In this document: in pieces, positions 1 to 8,009 of the stretch
Layout of the letters: each line of letters begins with the position of its first letter
Position numbering within the stretch: position 1 is the first letter of the stretch
Assembly: GCA_035512775.1 (NCBI GenBank)
Contig: DATKDI010000056.1
Location: forward strand, 39,649 to 103,648
DNA from: JAJNBA01 sp035512775
Lineage (GTDB): Bacteria; Actinomycetota; UBA4738; HRBIN12
Reading direction: 5' to 3'
Length of the DNA: 64,000 nucleotides
Position numbers and translations under genes: made by a program
Notes under the pieces: generated by a model
Databases searched by the model: none
What the model was told of the DNA's origin: nothing
Seen by the model: the letters and a program-made list of their open reading frames with translations, nothing else

Positions 1-2229
1 ACGGAATTCGACTTCACGAACAACCCGGAGGCCAAACGAGCCCAGCAGGTACTCCAAGAAGAGCTGACGGGGCCTGATCAGGTCTCCGAGACGATCATCG
101 TGATCGGCGAAGACACATCGATCGAAGACCCAGCGTTCGCGGATCACGTGAACGGGATCCTCGCTGAGATCGCGGACCTGGGATCGGGCGTCGCGGCGTC
201 GCCGGCATCGTTCCCGCCGCCCGACTCCGCCCAACAGGACCCGCTGCAGGCGGCCCTGGGACCGTTCCCGTCGGAGGACGGGAAGGCGGTCCTCTTCAAC
301 GTCGTGCTCTCTGGCGACCTCGATGCAGCGACCGAGCATGTCGACGAGCTTGAGAAGATCCGCGGGGACTCGACCGGATCCGGTTTCGAGACCCTGATCC
401 TCGGCCAGGCGACGTCGTCCGAGGAGTTCAAGCGGATCTCTGAGGAAGACATCCGCGTCGGAGAGTCGATCGGCGTCGTGGTGGCGTTGATCGTTCTGGT
501 CATCGTGTTCGGCGCACTGGTCGCGGGCGTGGCCCCGATCATCATGGCGATCTTCGCGATCGCGGTTACCCTCGGCATCGTCGGCCTGATCGGCCAGGTG
601 TGGAGGTTCAGCTTCTTCGCCCCGAACCTGATCACGATGATGGGCCTCGCGGTGGGGATCGACTACTCCTTGTTCATCGTGTCGCGGTACCGCGAGGAGC
701 GGCAGCGCGGTCGCGACAAGCTGGACGCGGTCGGCGCGGCCGGCGCCACGGCGAACCGTGCCGTGTTCTTCAGCGGGATGATGGTCGTCCTCGCCCTGGC
801 CGGCATGCTGATCGTCCCTACGACGATCTTCCGGTCCCTCGCGGGCGGGGCGATCATCGTGGTGCTCGTCTCCGTCGCGGCATCGATGACGCTCTTGCCA
901 GCGGTGATCGGGCTGCTCGGCGACAAGCTCAATGCCGGGCGGGTCCTCGGCCGGAAGCGGGCGGACCTCGAGCACGGTCGCCCCGGTGGGTTCTGGGACC
1001 GGCTGTCGCGGGGCGTCATGCATCGCCCCGTCTTCGCTCTCGTCGGAGCATCGCTCCTGCTCGTCGTGCTGGCTCTGCCCTACTTCTTCCAGCCCCACCC
1101 GGACGGTGAGGGTCGAGGCATCAAACAAGGCCTCGCGGGGATCGGCACCCTGCCCGACGACACGCAGACGAAGCAGGCGTTCGACGCACTGGTGATCCAC
1201 TTCCCCGACAGCGGCATCGACACACCCGCTCAGCTGGTGATCCAGGCTCCGGACGTGACCGCGCCGGATGTGCAGACGGCCATCGGCGAGCTCGGCGATC
1301 TGATCGCGGACGATCCCTCGCTCGGACGTCCCGCCGAACCCCGAGTGAGTGAGGACGGCACCGTCGCCCTGGTCGAGATCCCGCTTGCGGGACCGGCTGT
1401 GGACACGCAGAGCGAGGCAGCCACGGAAGTGATCGGGAAGCTGCGCACCGACTACGTGCCGGCGGCATTCGCAGGGAGCGGGGCGACCGCACTCGTCGGT
1501 GGTGAGAGCGCGTTCATCAAGGACTTCTTCGACGTCTCGGACCAGTACAACCCGATCATCCTCGCGCTGGTCCTGGCGCTCTCGTTCGTGTTGCTGACCG
1601 TGGTGTTCCGCTCGCTCGTCGTGCCTGCCAAGGCGATCGTGATGAACCTGTTGTCGGTCGGCGCGGCGTACGGCCTCATCGTGCTGGTTTTCCAGAAGGG
1701 CGGACCGGCGATCGGTTCGTCCATCGCCACCCTGTTCGGGTTCGAACAGGTCGAGTCGATCGAGGCGTGGTTGCCACTATTCCTGTTCTCGATCCTGTTC
1801 GGGTTGTCGATGGACTATCACGTGTTCCTCCTGACCCGGATCCGTGAGCACTACGACCGAACGGGGAACAACACAGAGTCGGTCGCGTACGGGCTCCGTA
1901 CGACCGGAGGCATCATCACCGGGGCAGCCGTCATCATGGTTGCGGTCTTCGCCGGGTTCGCCGCAGGTCGGATGGTCGCCCTCCAGGAGATGGGGTTCGG
2001 CCTCGCGGTGGCGGTGCTGCTGGACGCGACGATCGTGCGTTCGATCCTCGTTCCCTCGGCGATGAAGCTGCTTGGCGATCGGAACTGGTACCTGCCCAGG
2101 TGGCTGCAGTGGCTGCCCAAGCTGGATGTCGAGGGCCACGGCACTGAGCGGATCACGGTGCCCGATTCGCCTGCCGAGTTGGTCGAGGCGGGGAGTGACT
2201 CGGGCAAGAGGCCGGGCGAGTTCGGGTAG
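1..2229 (+). CDS. MMPL/RND-family transporter (5' end outside window)
   Basis: The frame is open from base 1, so the start lies upstream; 742 codons are visible. The protein is an RND-superfamily membrane transporter of the MmpL type, which in actinobacteria exports lipids or small hydrophobic molecules using the proton gradient. Two copies of the MMPL module are seen. The first has helices from about codon 155 and the motif GIDYSLF; the second has the matching GLSMDYHVF. The paired Asp-Tyr residues are the expected proton-relay positions. A hydrophilic extracytoplasmic loop separates the two halves. The substrate cannot be told. The C-terminus ends in a short polar tail. Confidence 0.93.
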   Translation, partial: TEFDFTNNPEAKRAQQVLQEELTGPDQVSETIIVIGEDTSIEDPAFADHVNGILAEIADLGSGVAASPASFPPPDSAQQDPLQAALGPFPSEDGKAVLFNVVLSGDLDAATEHVDELEKIRGDSTGSGFETLILGQATSSEEFKRISEEDIRVGESIGVVVALIVLVIVFGALVAGVAPIIMAIFAIAVTLGIVGLIGQVWRFSFFAPNLITMMGLAVGIDYSLFIVSRYREERQRGRDKLDAVGAAGATANRAVFFSGMMVVLALAGMLIVPTTIFRSLAGGAIIVVLVSVAASMTLLPAVIGLLGDKLNAGRVLGRKRADLEHGRPGGFWDRLSRGVMHRPVFALVGASLLLVVLALPYFFQPHPDGEGRGIKQGLAGIGTLPDDTQTKQAFDALVIHFPDSGIDTPAQLVIQAPDVTAPDVQTAIGELGDLIADDPSLGRPAEPRVSEDGTVALVEIPLAGPAVDTQSEAATEVIGKLRTDYVPAAFAGSGATALVGGESAFIKDFFDVSDQYNPIILALVLALSFVLLTVVFRSLVVPAKAIVMNLLSVGAAYGLIVLVFQKGGPAIGSSIATLFGFEQVESIEAWLPLFLFSILFGLSMDYHVFLLTRIREHYDRTGNNTESVAYGLRTTGGIITGAAVIMVAVFAGFAAGRMVALQEMGFGLAVAVLLDATIVRSILVPSAMKLLGDRNWYLPRWLQWLPKLDVEGHGTERITVPDSPAELVEAGSDSGKRPGEFG

Positions 2230-2235
2230 AGGACG

Positions 2236-2907
2236 TCATTCGTCCGGGAGCCGAGAGCGAGTCTTCTCGTTCTCGAGCTCCCGGAGGGCGTCCCGCGCGA
2301 GCCACCTCGCGGAAGGCGTTCCCAGGAGCAGGATCCACTCGGCCTCGTCGATCGCCGCCGAGTGCAGGGCGCGGTTCCGCTTCCCGATCTGCCGGATCGC
2401 CCACGACACGCCCTTCTTGACCTCGGTCCGGTCATCGGTCGCCGCCCGGCGGATCATCGGCAGGTAGCCAAGGAACTCTCGGTCGGGGGCTTGCTTGGCC
2501 CACACAGCTCGTCGAGCGATCATCGAGAAGGCGCACCGTTTCACGAAGGCTTCCGGTCTTCGGACCCAGGCTTTGATCACACTCGAGTGGGCCGGTGCGT
2601 GACCGAAGAGGTCTGCCGCCGAGTCGCACAGGTCCCACGACGTGATGTCGAGAACCCATCTCTCCCTCTCGACCTCGGTCTGGGTATCCGGGTCGGCTAC
2701 GAGCGTGGCGAGGATGCGCGCTTCGTGGATCCCCGTCGTCCACAGCTCGAGAGCCAGTGCATGGTCGACGCGCCACACGTCTTCGTGGTCGCCCGGATGT
2801 CCGGCATGCTCACGCCGAGCGCCTGCGATACGTCGATCCCGACACGAGCCATACCCGGCTTCCGGGAGGGATCCTCGCAGCTGGGCTATCACCGCGTGGG
2901 CGTCCAT
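2236..2907 (-). CDS. AlkD-like DNA alkylation repair protein with a compensated internal frameshift
   Basis: The C-terminal two thirds (from VDHALALELWTTGIHEARIL) is a HEAT-repeat DNA alkylation repair (AlkD/AlkC-like) glycosylase, which removes alkylated bases. Residues 19-46 of the annotated frame are nonsense. The neighbouring frame there reads GMARVGIDVSQALGVSMPDI, exactly the conserved N-terminal motif of the family. One extra base near 2853 and one missing base near 2771 would restore a continuous protein, so the two indels cancel. The product as written has a scrambled helix of about 28 residues. A TAGGGT box 9 nt before the ATG suggests a leaderless transcript. Either the gene is damaged or the assembly has two errors. 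Confidence 0.8.
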   Translation of the reverse strand: MDAHAVIAQLRGSLPEAGYGSCRDRRIAGARREHAGHPGDHEDVWRVDHALALELWTTGIHEARILATLVADPDTQTEVERERWVLDITSWDLCDSAADLFGHAPAHSSVIKAWVRRPEAFVKRCAFSMIARRAVWAKQAPDREFLGYLPMIRRAATDDRTEVKKGVSWAIRQIGKRNRALHSAAIDEAEWILLLGTPSARWLARDALRELENEKTRSRLPDE

Positions 2908-2916
2908 GTGCTCGAG

Positions 2917-2922
2917 ACCCTA
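2917..2922 (-). promoter_or_regulatory. -10 box of leaderless alkD-like gene
   Basis: TAGGGT on the minus strand lies 9 nt before the ATG at 2907. No Shine-Dalgarno sequence is seen, which fits a leaderless mRNA. Confidence 0.45.
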
Positions 2923-2937
2923 CGGTGGAGCCGGCGA

Positions 2938-2943
2938 TAAGGT
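2938..2943 (+). promoter_or_regulatory. -10 box of leaderless F420-type oxidoreductase gene
   Basis: TAAGGT is followed by 6 nt and then the GTG at 2950. There is no Shine-Dalgarno sequence, and the spacing puts transcription start at the start codon. Confidence 0.5.
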
Positions 2944-2949
2944 TCGCCG

Positions 2950-3849
2950 GTGGGAGCGGAGCACGATGCGGTGCGGGCGCGGCTGGGACGGGTCGGCGTG
3001 TGGACCTTCGCGTTCGACGCACTCAGGGCCGCGGATGTTCGCGAGGCCGTTGCCGAGATCGAGGGCCTTGGCTACCCGTCGGTCTGGGTACCCGAGGGCG
3101 CATCGTCGAGGGAGATCTTCGCGCACCTCTCCCTCCTCGCCGCCGCCACGCGGGACATCACGGTGTGCTCCGGGATCGCGAACGTCACCGCTCGACATCC
3201 GGAGGCGATGGCCGGCGGAGGCCGGACGCTCGCCGATGCCCTCGGCGAGCGCGTGGTCCTCGGCATCGGGATCGGACATCGATACACGGCAGGTCGGCGC
3301 GGTCAGGAGTGGGCGGATCCCATCGGGCGGATGAGGTCCTATCTGGATGGGATGGACGCGGCCTCGATGGGACCTCCGCCGGAGGTGCCGGTGCGCCGGG
3401 TGCTGGCTGCCCTCGGTCCGCGGATGCTCGGCGTAGCGGCGGAGCGGGCCCTCGGCGCGCACACGTACTTCGTCCCCGTCGAACACACGGCGGGTGCCCG
3501 CGAGCTGCTCGGTCCCGAGCCGGTGCTCGCGGTCGAGCAGACGGCCGTCGTGTCGACCGATCCCGAGGTGGCCCGCGGGATCGTTCGCCCTTGGGCGGCC
3601 GACTACCTGGGACTTCCGAACTACGCGAACAACTGGCGCCGGCTGGGCTACGAGGATGACCTGGGCGACGGCGGGAGCGACCGTCTTATCGATGCCGCGT
3701 TCGCGTGGGGTGACGTGTCCTCGATCGCGAGCCGCGTACGCGAGCAACTGGACGCGGGCGCAGATCACGTCTGCGTCCAGGTGATCTCCGGACGGGACGA
3801 CGACGTATGTCTCCCGGCTCTCCGGGATCTCGCCGGAGCGCTCTTGTGA
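2950..3849 (+). CDS. LLM-class F420-dependent oxidoreductase (TIGR03620-like)
   Basis: This 299-residue protein is a luciferase-like TIM-barrel oxidoreductase of the actinobacterial F420-dependent type. Typical blocks are GVWTFAFD at the start, LGYPSVWVPEG, ITVCSGIANV, RHPEAMAGGGRTL, VVLGIGIGH and the C-terminal AGADHVCVQVI. The enzyme would transfer hydride between F420H2 and an unknown substrate. The GTG start is supported by a TAAGGT box 6 nt upstream, consistent with leaderless expression, and by the conserved N-terminus beginning soon after. The next gene starts 10 nt after its stop codon, so co-transcription is likely. FMN rather than F420 as cofactor cannot be excluded. Confidence 0.88.
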   Translation: MGAEHDAVRARLGRVGVWTFAFDALRAADVREAVAEIEGLGYPSVWVPEGASSREIFAHLSLLAAATRDITVCSGIANVTARHPEAMAGGGRTLADALGERVVLGIGIGHRYTAGRRGQEWADPIGRMRSYLDGMDAASMGPPPEVPVRRVLAALGPRMLGVAAERALGAHTYFVPVEHTAGARELLGPEPVLAVEQTAVVSTDPEVARGIVRPWAADYLGLPNYANNWRRLGYEDDLGDGGSDRLIDAAFAWGDVSSIASRVREQLDAGADHVCVQVISGRDDDVCLPALRDLAGALL

Positions 3850-3859
3850 CAGGCCCGGT

Positions 3860-4240
3860 GTGATGAGACTGCTGCCGGGAAGGCGCGGGACAGCCTGGTA
3901 TGTGGTCGCCGACGCCGCGGCGCTCGTCGTCTTCGTGCTCGTCGGGATCAGTGGGCATCGCGCCACCACGGTGGAGGGTTTCCTGAGGAACGCGGTTCCT
4001 CTGTTCGGGGTTTGGTTCCTTGTTGCCTGGCTCGCGCACACCTATCGGAGACCTGGGTGGCGGAGCCTCCTCAGGAACTGGATCGTTGCGGTCCCCATCG
4101 GGCTCCTCGTCCAGACCCTGATCGTCGGGTCGCCGAAGGGCGCGAGGATCCTCGTCTTCATCGCCGTGGGGCTCGCTTTCACCGGGTTGTTCCTGGTGCT
4201 CGGGCGTCTGCTGGCGCGGCTCCTGTCGCGCGCCCGGTGA
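3860..4240 (+). CDS. DUF3054-family membrane protein
   Basis: The product has 126 residues and about four hydrophobic helices (roughly residues 14-32, 45-62, 75-90 and 97-120). It matches the layout of DUF3054 proteins, common in actinobacteria and of unknown function: an Asp in helix 1 (VADAAALVVFVLVG), an NAVPLFGVWFL block and a TWR-like loop. Two starts are adjacent, GTG at 3860 and ATG at 3863; the ATG is equally likely. It follows the oxidoreductase by 10 nt and probably shares its transcript. Confidence 0.75.
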   Translation: MMRLLPGRRGTAWYVVADAAALVVFVLVGISGHRATTVEGFLRNAVPLFGVWFLVAWLAHTYRRPGWRSLLRNWIVAVPIGLLVQTLIVGSPKGARILVFIAVGLAFTGLFLVLGRLLARLLSRAR

Positions 4241-4253
4241 GTCCGCCCGACTC

Positions 4254-4517
4254 TCAGTAGCGGTCGTCGTGGGAGGGGAGGTTCCGCGGTGGCTGCGTTC
4301 GGTGACCCCAAGACCACGTGCGGACCTGCGAGCGCTCGCCGGCCCCGTCCCGCTCCCATCGGCGGAGCTGGCCTTTGAACGAGTACCACGCGACCGCGAC
4401 GAGCGCGGTGATCGTGAGGAGGATCGTCAGGACGAGGATCGCGGTGAGCTTGAGGACGGCGCCCAGCACGCCGAACGCCGCCGCGAGGAGGACGAGAAGG
4501 AGGATCACCCAAGCCAT
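4254..4517 (-). CDS. Small two-helix membrane protein
   Basis: This 87-residue protein starts MAWVILLLVLLAAAFGVLG and has two closely spaced hydrophobic helices (about residues 2-22 and 24-45), followed by a basic, hydrophilic tail. No family is recognised beyond generic small actinobacterial membrane proteins. The frame is open further upstream, but the ATG at 4517 is preferred: it opens directly into the first helix and has TACGAT 6 nt upstream as a leaderless -10 box. It converges with the DUF3054 gene, with 13 nt between stops. Confidence 0.65.
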   Translation of the reverse strand: MAWVILLLVLLAAAFGVLGAVLKLTAILVLTILLTITALVAVAWYSFKGQLRRWERDGAGERSQVRTWSWGHRTQPPRNLPSHDDRY

Positions 4518-4521
4518 GAAG

Positions 4522-5379
4522 TCATCGTACGAGCTGTTCGGCGAAACGTTCGATGCGGCCCGCGAGTGTGTCCGGATGCTGCAGAGGCAGGTCGTGGATC
4601 CCTTCCATCCAGGAGACGCGGATGGGAGCTCCCGATCGCGCCACGCGCTTGGCGGCTCGCCGCTTGCGCTCGTCCCACTCGGGGTCGCCGCCTCCACGAG
4701 CGAGGACGGCCAGGGTGGGAACCGAGAGACGCGCGAGCTCGGCATCGGGTTCCTGGAGCCAGATCGCCCGCAGGATCCGGAGATGGTTGGCCCTCGACAG
4801 CCGAGGCCTGATCCGACCTCGGCGGTCGACGTGCATCACCGAGAGAACGATCTCCTCGATCTGCGGAGTGACCTCGACCGCATCGGCGAGGAACGTGCGC
4901 ATCATGAGACGGAACTCGTCCACGGGCATGCCCGCCAGGTGGGGAGGGGCCAGCTCCCGCTTCACCGTCGCCCAGTCTCTCCCCTCCCGGAGGGCGCTGA
5001 TGCCACCGTCCACGAGCACCGCGCCACGGACCGCGCGCGGGTGACGAGCCGCGAGCTCGAGCGCGACCATCGCCCCCCACGAGTGCCCGGCGATGAAGGG
5101 CCGGCGTAGATGCGTCGCGCGGATCACGGCGCGCGCATCCGCGACGACCGGGTCGGATCCATACCCGCTCGGCGGCTTCGCGGACAGGCCGTGACCTCGG
5201 GCGTCGTAGGTGACGATCCGGAACCGGCGCGTCAGCCTTGGCAGCATGAGATCCCAGATCCGCTGGGAAGAGGCCAGCCCGTGGTGGAGGAGGAGACCGC
5301 GGGCGGAGGTCGAAGGGGTCTCGTGGTCACGGACGGCGAGCATGACCCCACCGTCTCCGGGAACGCGCATCTCCTTCAT
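4522..5379 (-). CDS. Alpha/beta hydrolase
   Basis: The 285-residue protein is an alpha/beta-hydrolase fold enzyme. It shows the oxyanion-side motif LLLHHGLASS, the DARGHG block, the nucleophile elbow GHSWGA (Ser) and a late GIHDLPLQHP block carrying the catalytic His. Substrate is unknown; homologs are esterases, lactonases and dehalogenases. The ATG at 5379 (MKEMRV) is chosen because upstream codons show no fold homology; an ATG three codons later is possible. Its 5' end is 12 nt from the divergent reductase gene, so both promoters must overlap. The stop codon lies 5 nt upstream of the next minus-strand gene. Confidence 0.85.
   Translation of the reverse strand: MKEMRVPGDGGVMLAVRDHETPSTSARGLLLHHGLASSQRIWDLMLPRLTRRFRIVTYDARGHGLSAKPPSGYGSDPVVADARAVIRATHLRRPFIAGHSWGAMVALELAARHPRAVRGAVLVDGGISALREGRDWATVKRELAPPHLAGMPVDEFRLMMRTFLADAVEVTPQIEEIVLSVMHVDRRGRIRPRLSRANHLRILRAIWLQEPDAELARLSVPTLAVLARGGGDPEWDERKRRAAKRVARSGAPIRVSWMEGIHDLPLQHPDTLAGRIERFAEQLVR
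4524..4529 (-). promoter_or_regulatory. -10 box of leaderless small membrane protein gene
   Basis: TACGAT on the minus strand lies 6 nt before the ATG at 4517, and no Shine-Dalgarno sequence is present. Confidence 0.45.
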
Positions 5380-5391
5380 ACTCGGACGCGC

Positions 5392-6201
5392 ATGGTAGAG
5401 GAGTTCCGGTCCCCGCTCGCCGACGACGCCAACCTCGGCCGGGTGGCGATCGTGACCGGTGGCGGCACGGGCATCGGGCGCGCCACGGCTCGAGAGCTGA
5501 CCCGGACCGGCGCGAGCGTCGCGATCTGCGGCCGGCGGCCGGAGCCCCTCGAGGACGCGCGAACGGAGCTGGAGGCCGCCGGCCGCGATGTGCTCGCGAT
5601 GCCCTGTGACGTCCGGGAGCCTGAGCAGGTCGAGACGTTCCTCGACGCCGTCGACGAGCGGTTCGGGATGACGGACGTCCTCGTGAACAACGCGGGAGGG
5701 CAGTTCGCGGCGCCGCTGGAACAGATCGGCTTGAAAGGGCTGCGCGCCGTGCACCGGCTCAATGTGGACGCGCCCTGGCACCTCACGAACAGGGTCGCCG
5801 AGCGGTGGATGATCCCGAACCGGCGTGGCTTCGTGTGCTTCGTGGGGTTCAGCCCGCGCCGGGGGGTGCCGCTGATGGCGCATTCCTCCGCGGCGCGCGC
5901 CGCCCTCGAGAACATGGCGTCGACGATCGCCATCGAGTGGTCGAAGTACGGGATCCGGGCGGTGTGCGTGGCCGCCGGCCTGATCCAGACCGAGGGGATG
6001 CTGCAGTACGGCGGACAGGAGCTGGTGGACGAGTACGCGAAGACCGTGCCGATGGGACGAGCCGGCAGGCCGGAGGAGGTGGCGTCGACGATCGCGTTCC
6101 TCGCGAGCGATGGAGGCGCCTACGTCACCGGGGCCACGATCGTCGTTGACGGGGGCGCGGATGCGTGGGGGATCGGCACACCTCCACCCCGCCCCGAATG
6201 A
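5392..6201 (+). CDS. Short-chain dehydrogenase/reductase, trans-2-enoyl/2,4-dienoyl-CoA reductase-like
   Basis: This 269-residue SDR has the nucleotide-binding TGGGTGIG motif near residue 23, NNAGG near residue 100, and the C-terminal VTGATIVVDGG signature. The usual YxxxK pair is absent. At its place is MAHSSAARAALENM, the arrangement of peroxisomal trans-2-enoyl-CoA reductase and 2,4-dienoyl-CoA reductase relatives, so NADPH-dependent reduction of an unsaturated acyl-CoA is the likely role. The start at 5392 gives the normal short N-terminal lead; a long upstream open frame has no SDR homology. It is divergent from the hydrolase and followed by a small ABM-like gene 37 nt downstream. Confidence 0.87.
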   Translation: MVEEFRSPLADDANLGRVAIVTGGGTGIGRATARELTRTGASVAICGRRPEPLEDARTELEAAGRDVLAMPCDVREPEQVETFLDAVDERFGMTDVLVNNAGGQFAAPLEQIGLKGLRAVHRLNVDAPWHLTNRVAERWMIPNRRGFVCFVGFSPRRGVPLMAHSSAARAALENMASTIAIEWSKYGIRAVCVAAGLIQTEGMLQYGGQELVDEYAKTVPMGRAGRPEEVASTIAFLASDGGAYVTGATIVVDGGADAWGIGTPPPRPE

Positions 6202-6238
6202 CCAAGGCTCGATGGAGCAACGGAGGAAGGGGAGCGAG

Positions 6239-6529
6239 ATGTACGGAACGGTGATGCGAGCGAAGGCGAAACCCGGGAGCCGTCAGGAGGTCGTGGCGAT
6301 GATGGGCGAGAGCCTCGATACCAAGGGGTTCCGTGCCACCTACGTCTTGCTTCCCGACGACGACGAGGACGCGGTCGTCGCAGGCGTCATCTTCGAGGAT
6401 CAGAAGGCGTACTCGGCGAACGCACACGATCCCGCCACCGAGGCGTGGTACGGCAGGTTCCGCGCGCTCCTCGAGGACGACCCCAACTGGACCGACGGCG
6501 ATTGGGTGTCGTTCCTGTCCACCCGATAG
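6239..6529 (+). CDS. Small ABM/dimeric alpha-beta barrel-like protein
   Basis: The 96-residue product begins MYGTVMRAKAKPG and has the length and alternating pattern of antibiotic-biosynthesis-monooxygenase-like dimeric ferredoxin folds. The function of such stand-alone members is usually unknown. A strong AG-rich Shine-Dalgarno tract (GGAGGAAGGGG, about 6221-6231) precedes the ATG at 6239; an in-frame ATG at 6212 is less likely because the purine tract lies inside it. The gene sits between the reductase and an aldehyde dehydrogenase on the same strand, probably in one operon. Confidence 0.7.
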   Translation: MYGTVMRAKAKPGSRQEVVAMMGESLDTKGFRATYVLLPDDDEDAVVAGVIFEDQKAYSANAHDPATEAWYGRFRALLEDDPNWTDGDWVSFLSTR

Positions 6530-6560
6530 CCTTCCTGCCTCGAGCGAAGGGGTGACGGAG

Positions 6561-8009
6561 ATGGCAGATGCGTTGCAGAACCACATCGAGGGGAAGTGGG
6601 TGGACGCGCAGGACGGAGCCCGCTTCGACGTGTTCAACCCGGCCACCGGTGAGGTGATCGCCACCGCGCCGGACTCGAAGCAGGCCGATGTCGACGCAGC
6701 CGTCTCCGCCGCCCGCCGCGCCTTCGACGATGGCTCGTGGTGGCCCGGCACCTCCGGACGCGATCGGGGCCGGATCCTTCTTCGTGCCGCGGACATCGTG
6801 CGGCGGGAGCAGGAGCGGCTCGCGGCGCAAGAATCACTCGACTCCGGCAAGCCGATCGGGGACGCGCGTGAGGACGTCGCCGAAGTGGCGTTCATGTTCG
6901 AGTACTACGGCGGCTGGGCGACGAAGATCGAGGGGGACTCCCACCACGTGTCGGCCGACGCGATGTTCATGGTCTGGAAGGAGCCGGTGGGCGTCGCCGT
7001 GGGCATCACGCCCTGGAACTACCCCTTGATGATGGCGGTCCAGAAGGTGGCTCCGGCCCTCGCGGCCGGGTGCACGTTCATCCTGAAGCCCCCCGAGCAG
7101 ACGCCGCTCACCTGCCTCGAGCTGCCGAAGATCCTCGAGGAGGCCGGACTGCCCGCCGGTGTCCTCCACGTGCTCACCGGCTTCGGCGAGACGGCCGGCG
7201 CGCCCCTCGTGGCTCACCCCGGAGTGGACAAGATCGGCTTCACCGGCTCCAAGGAGGTGGGGAAGATCATCATGCGCTCCGGCGCGGACACGCTGAAGCG
7301 CGTCACGTTGGAGCTCGGCGGCAAGTCGCCGAACATCGTCTTCGGCGACGCGGACCTCCCAGCAGCGCTCGAGGGATCCGCGAACGGGGTCTTCTGGAAC
7401 CAGGGTGAGATCTGCTCGGCCGGCACACGCGTCTTCGTCGACACGAAGGTCTACGACGACGCGGTGAACGCGTTCGTCGATCGGGCGAAGAACGTGAAGC
7501 TCGGAGAGGGTTCGGACGAGTCCACGACGATGGGTCCGCTCGTGTCGAAGGAGCAGCAGGAGCGGGTCGAGCGCTACATCGAGATCGGGGCGGGCGAGGC
7601 GACGCTCGCGGCCAAGGGCGAGAAGCCCGACGACCCGCGCCTCGCTCAGGGCTACTTCGTCCCGCCCACGATCTTCGCCGACGTCACGAACGATGCGACG
7701 ATCGCGCGTGAGGAGATCTTCGGGCCGGTGATGTCGGTGATCCCGTTCTCTTCGATCGAGGACGTGATCGCGATGGCCAACGACAACGAGTACGGCCTCG
7801 CCGCGGCGGTGTGGACGCAGGACATCAAGAAGGCCCTTCGCACGGCGCAGGCGCTGCGATCGGGCATCGTGTGGATCAACGACACGCAGCCGGCGCCGAC
7901 GGAGATGCCGTGGGGTGGGTACAAGCAGTCCGGGATCGGTCGCGAGCTGGGCAAGGAGGGCCTCGAGGACTTCCTCGAGAAGAAGTCCGTCTACCTCAAC
8001 CTGTCGTGA
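6561..8009 (+). CDS. NAD(P)-dependent aldehyde dehydrogenase (betaine-aldehyde-dehydrogenase-like)
   Basis: This 482-residue aldehyde dehydrogenase has the full family signature: cofactor block TPWNYPLMMAVQKVAPALAAG, catalytic Glu in LELGGKSP, catalytic Cys in QGEICSAGTR, and EIFGPV near the C-terminus. It oxidises an aldehyde to the acid. Overall resemblance is to the betaine/gamma-aminobutyraldehyde dehydrogenase branch, which fits a locus rich in choline and polyamine genes, but the substrate is not proven. GGAG lies just before the ATG. Its 3' end overlaps the convergent MFS gene by 19 nt. Confidence 0.93.
   Translation: MADALQNHIEGKWVDAQDGARFDVFNPATGEVIATAPDSKQADVDAAVSAARRAFDDGSWWPGTSGRDRGRILLRAADIVRREQERLAAQESLDSGKPIGDAREDVAEVAFMFEYYGGWATKIEGDSHHVSADAMFMVWKEPVGVAVGITPWNYPLMMAVQKVAPALAAGCTFILKPPEQTPLTCLELPKILEEAGLPAGVLHVLTGFGETAGAPLVAHPGVDKIGFTGSKEVGKIIMRSGADTLKRVTLELGGKSPNIVFGDADLPAALEGSANGVFWNQGEICSAGTRVFVDTKVYDDAVNAFVDRAKNVKLGEGSDESTTMGPLVSKEQQERVERYIEIGAGEATLAAKGEKPDDPRLAQGYFVPPTIFADVTNDATIAREEIFGPVMSVIPFSSIEDVIAMANDNEYGLAAAVWTQDIKKALRTAQALRSGIVWINDTQPAPTEMPWGGYKQSGIGRELGKEGLEDFLEKKSVYLNLS

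Noticed and set aside
4522..5883. 453-residue version of the alpha/beta hydrolase
   Set aside because: The first third is antisense to the short-chain reductase gene and shows no hydrolase motifs.
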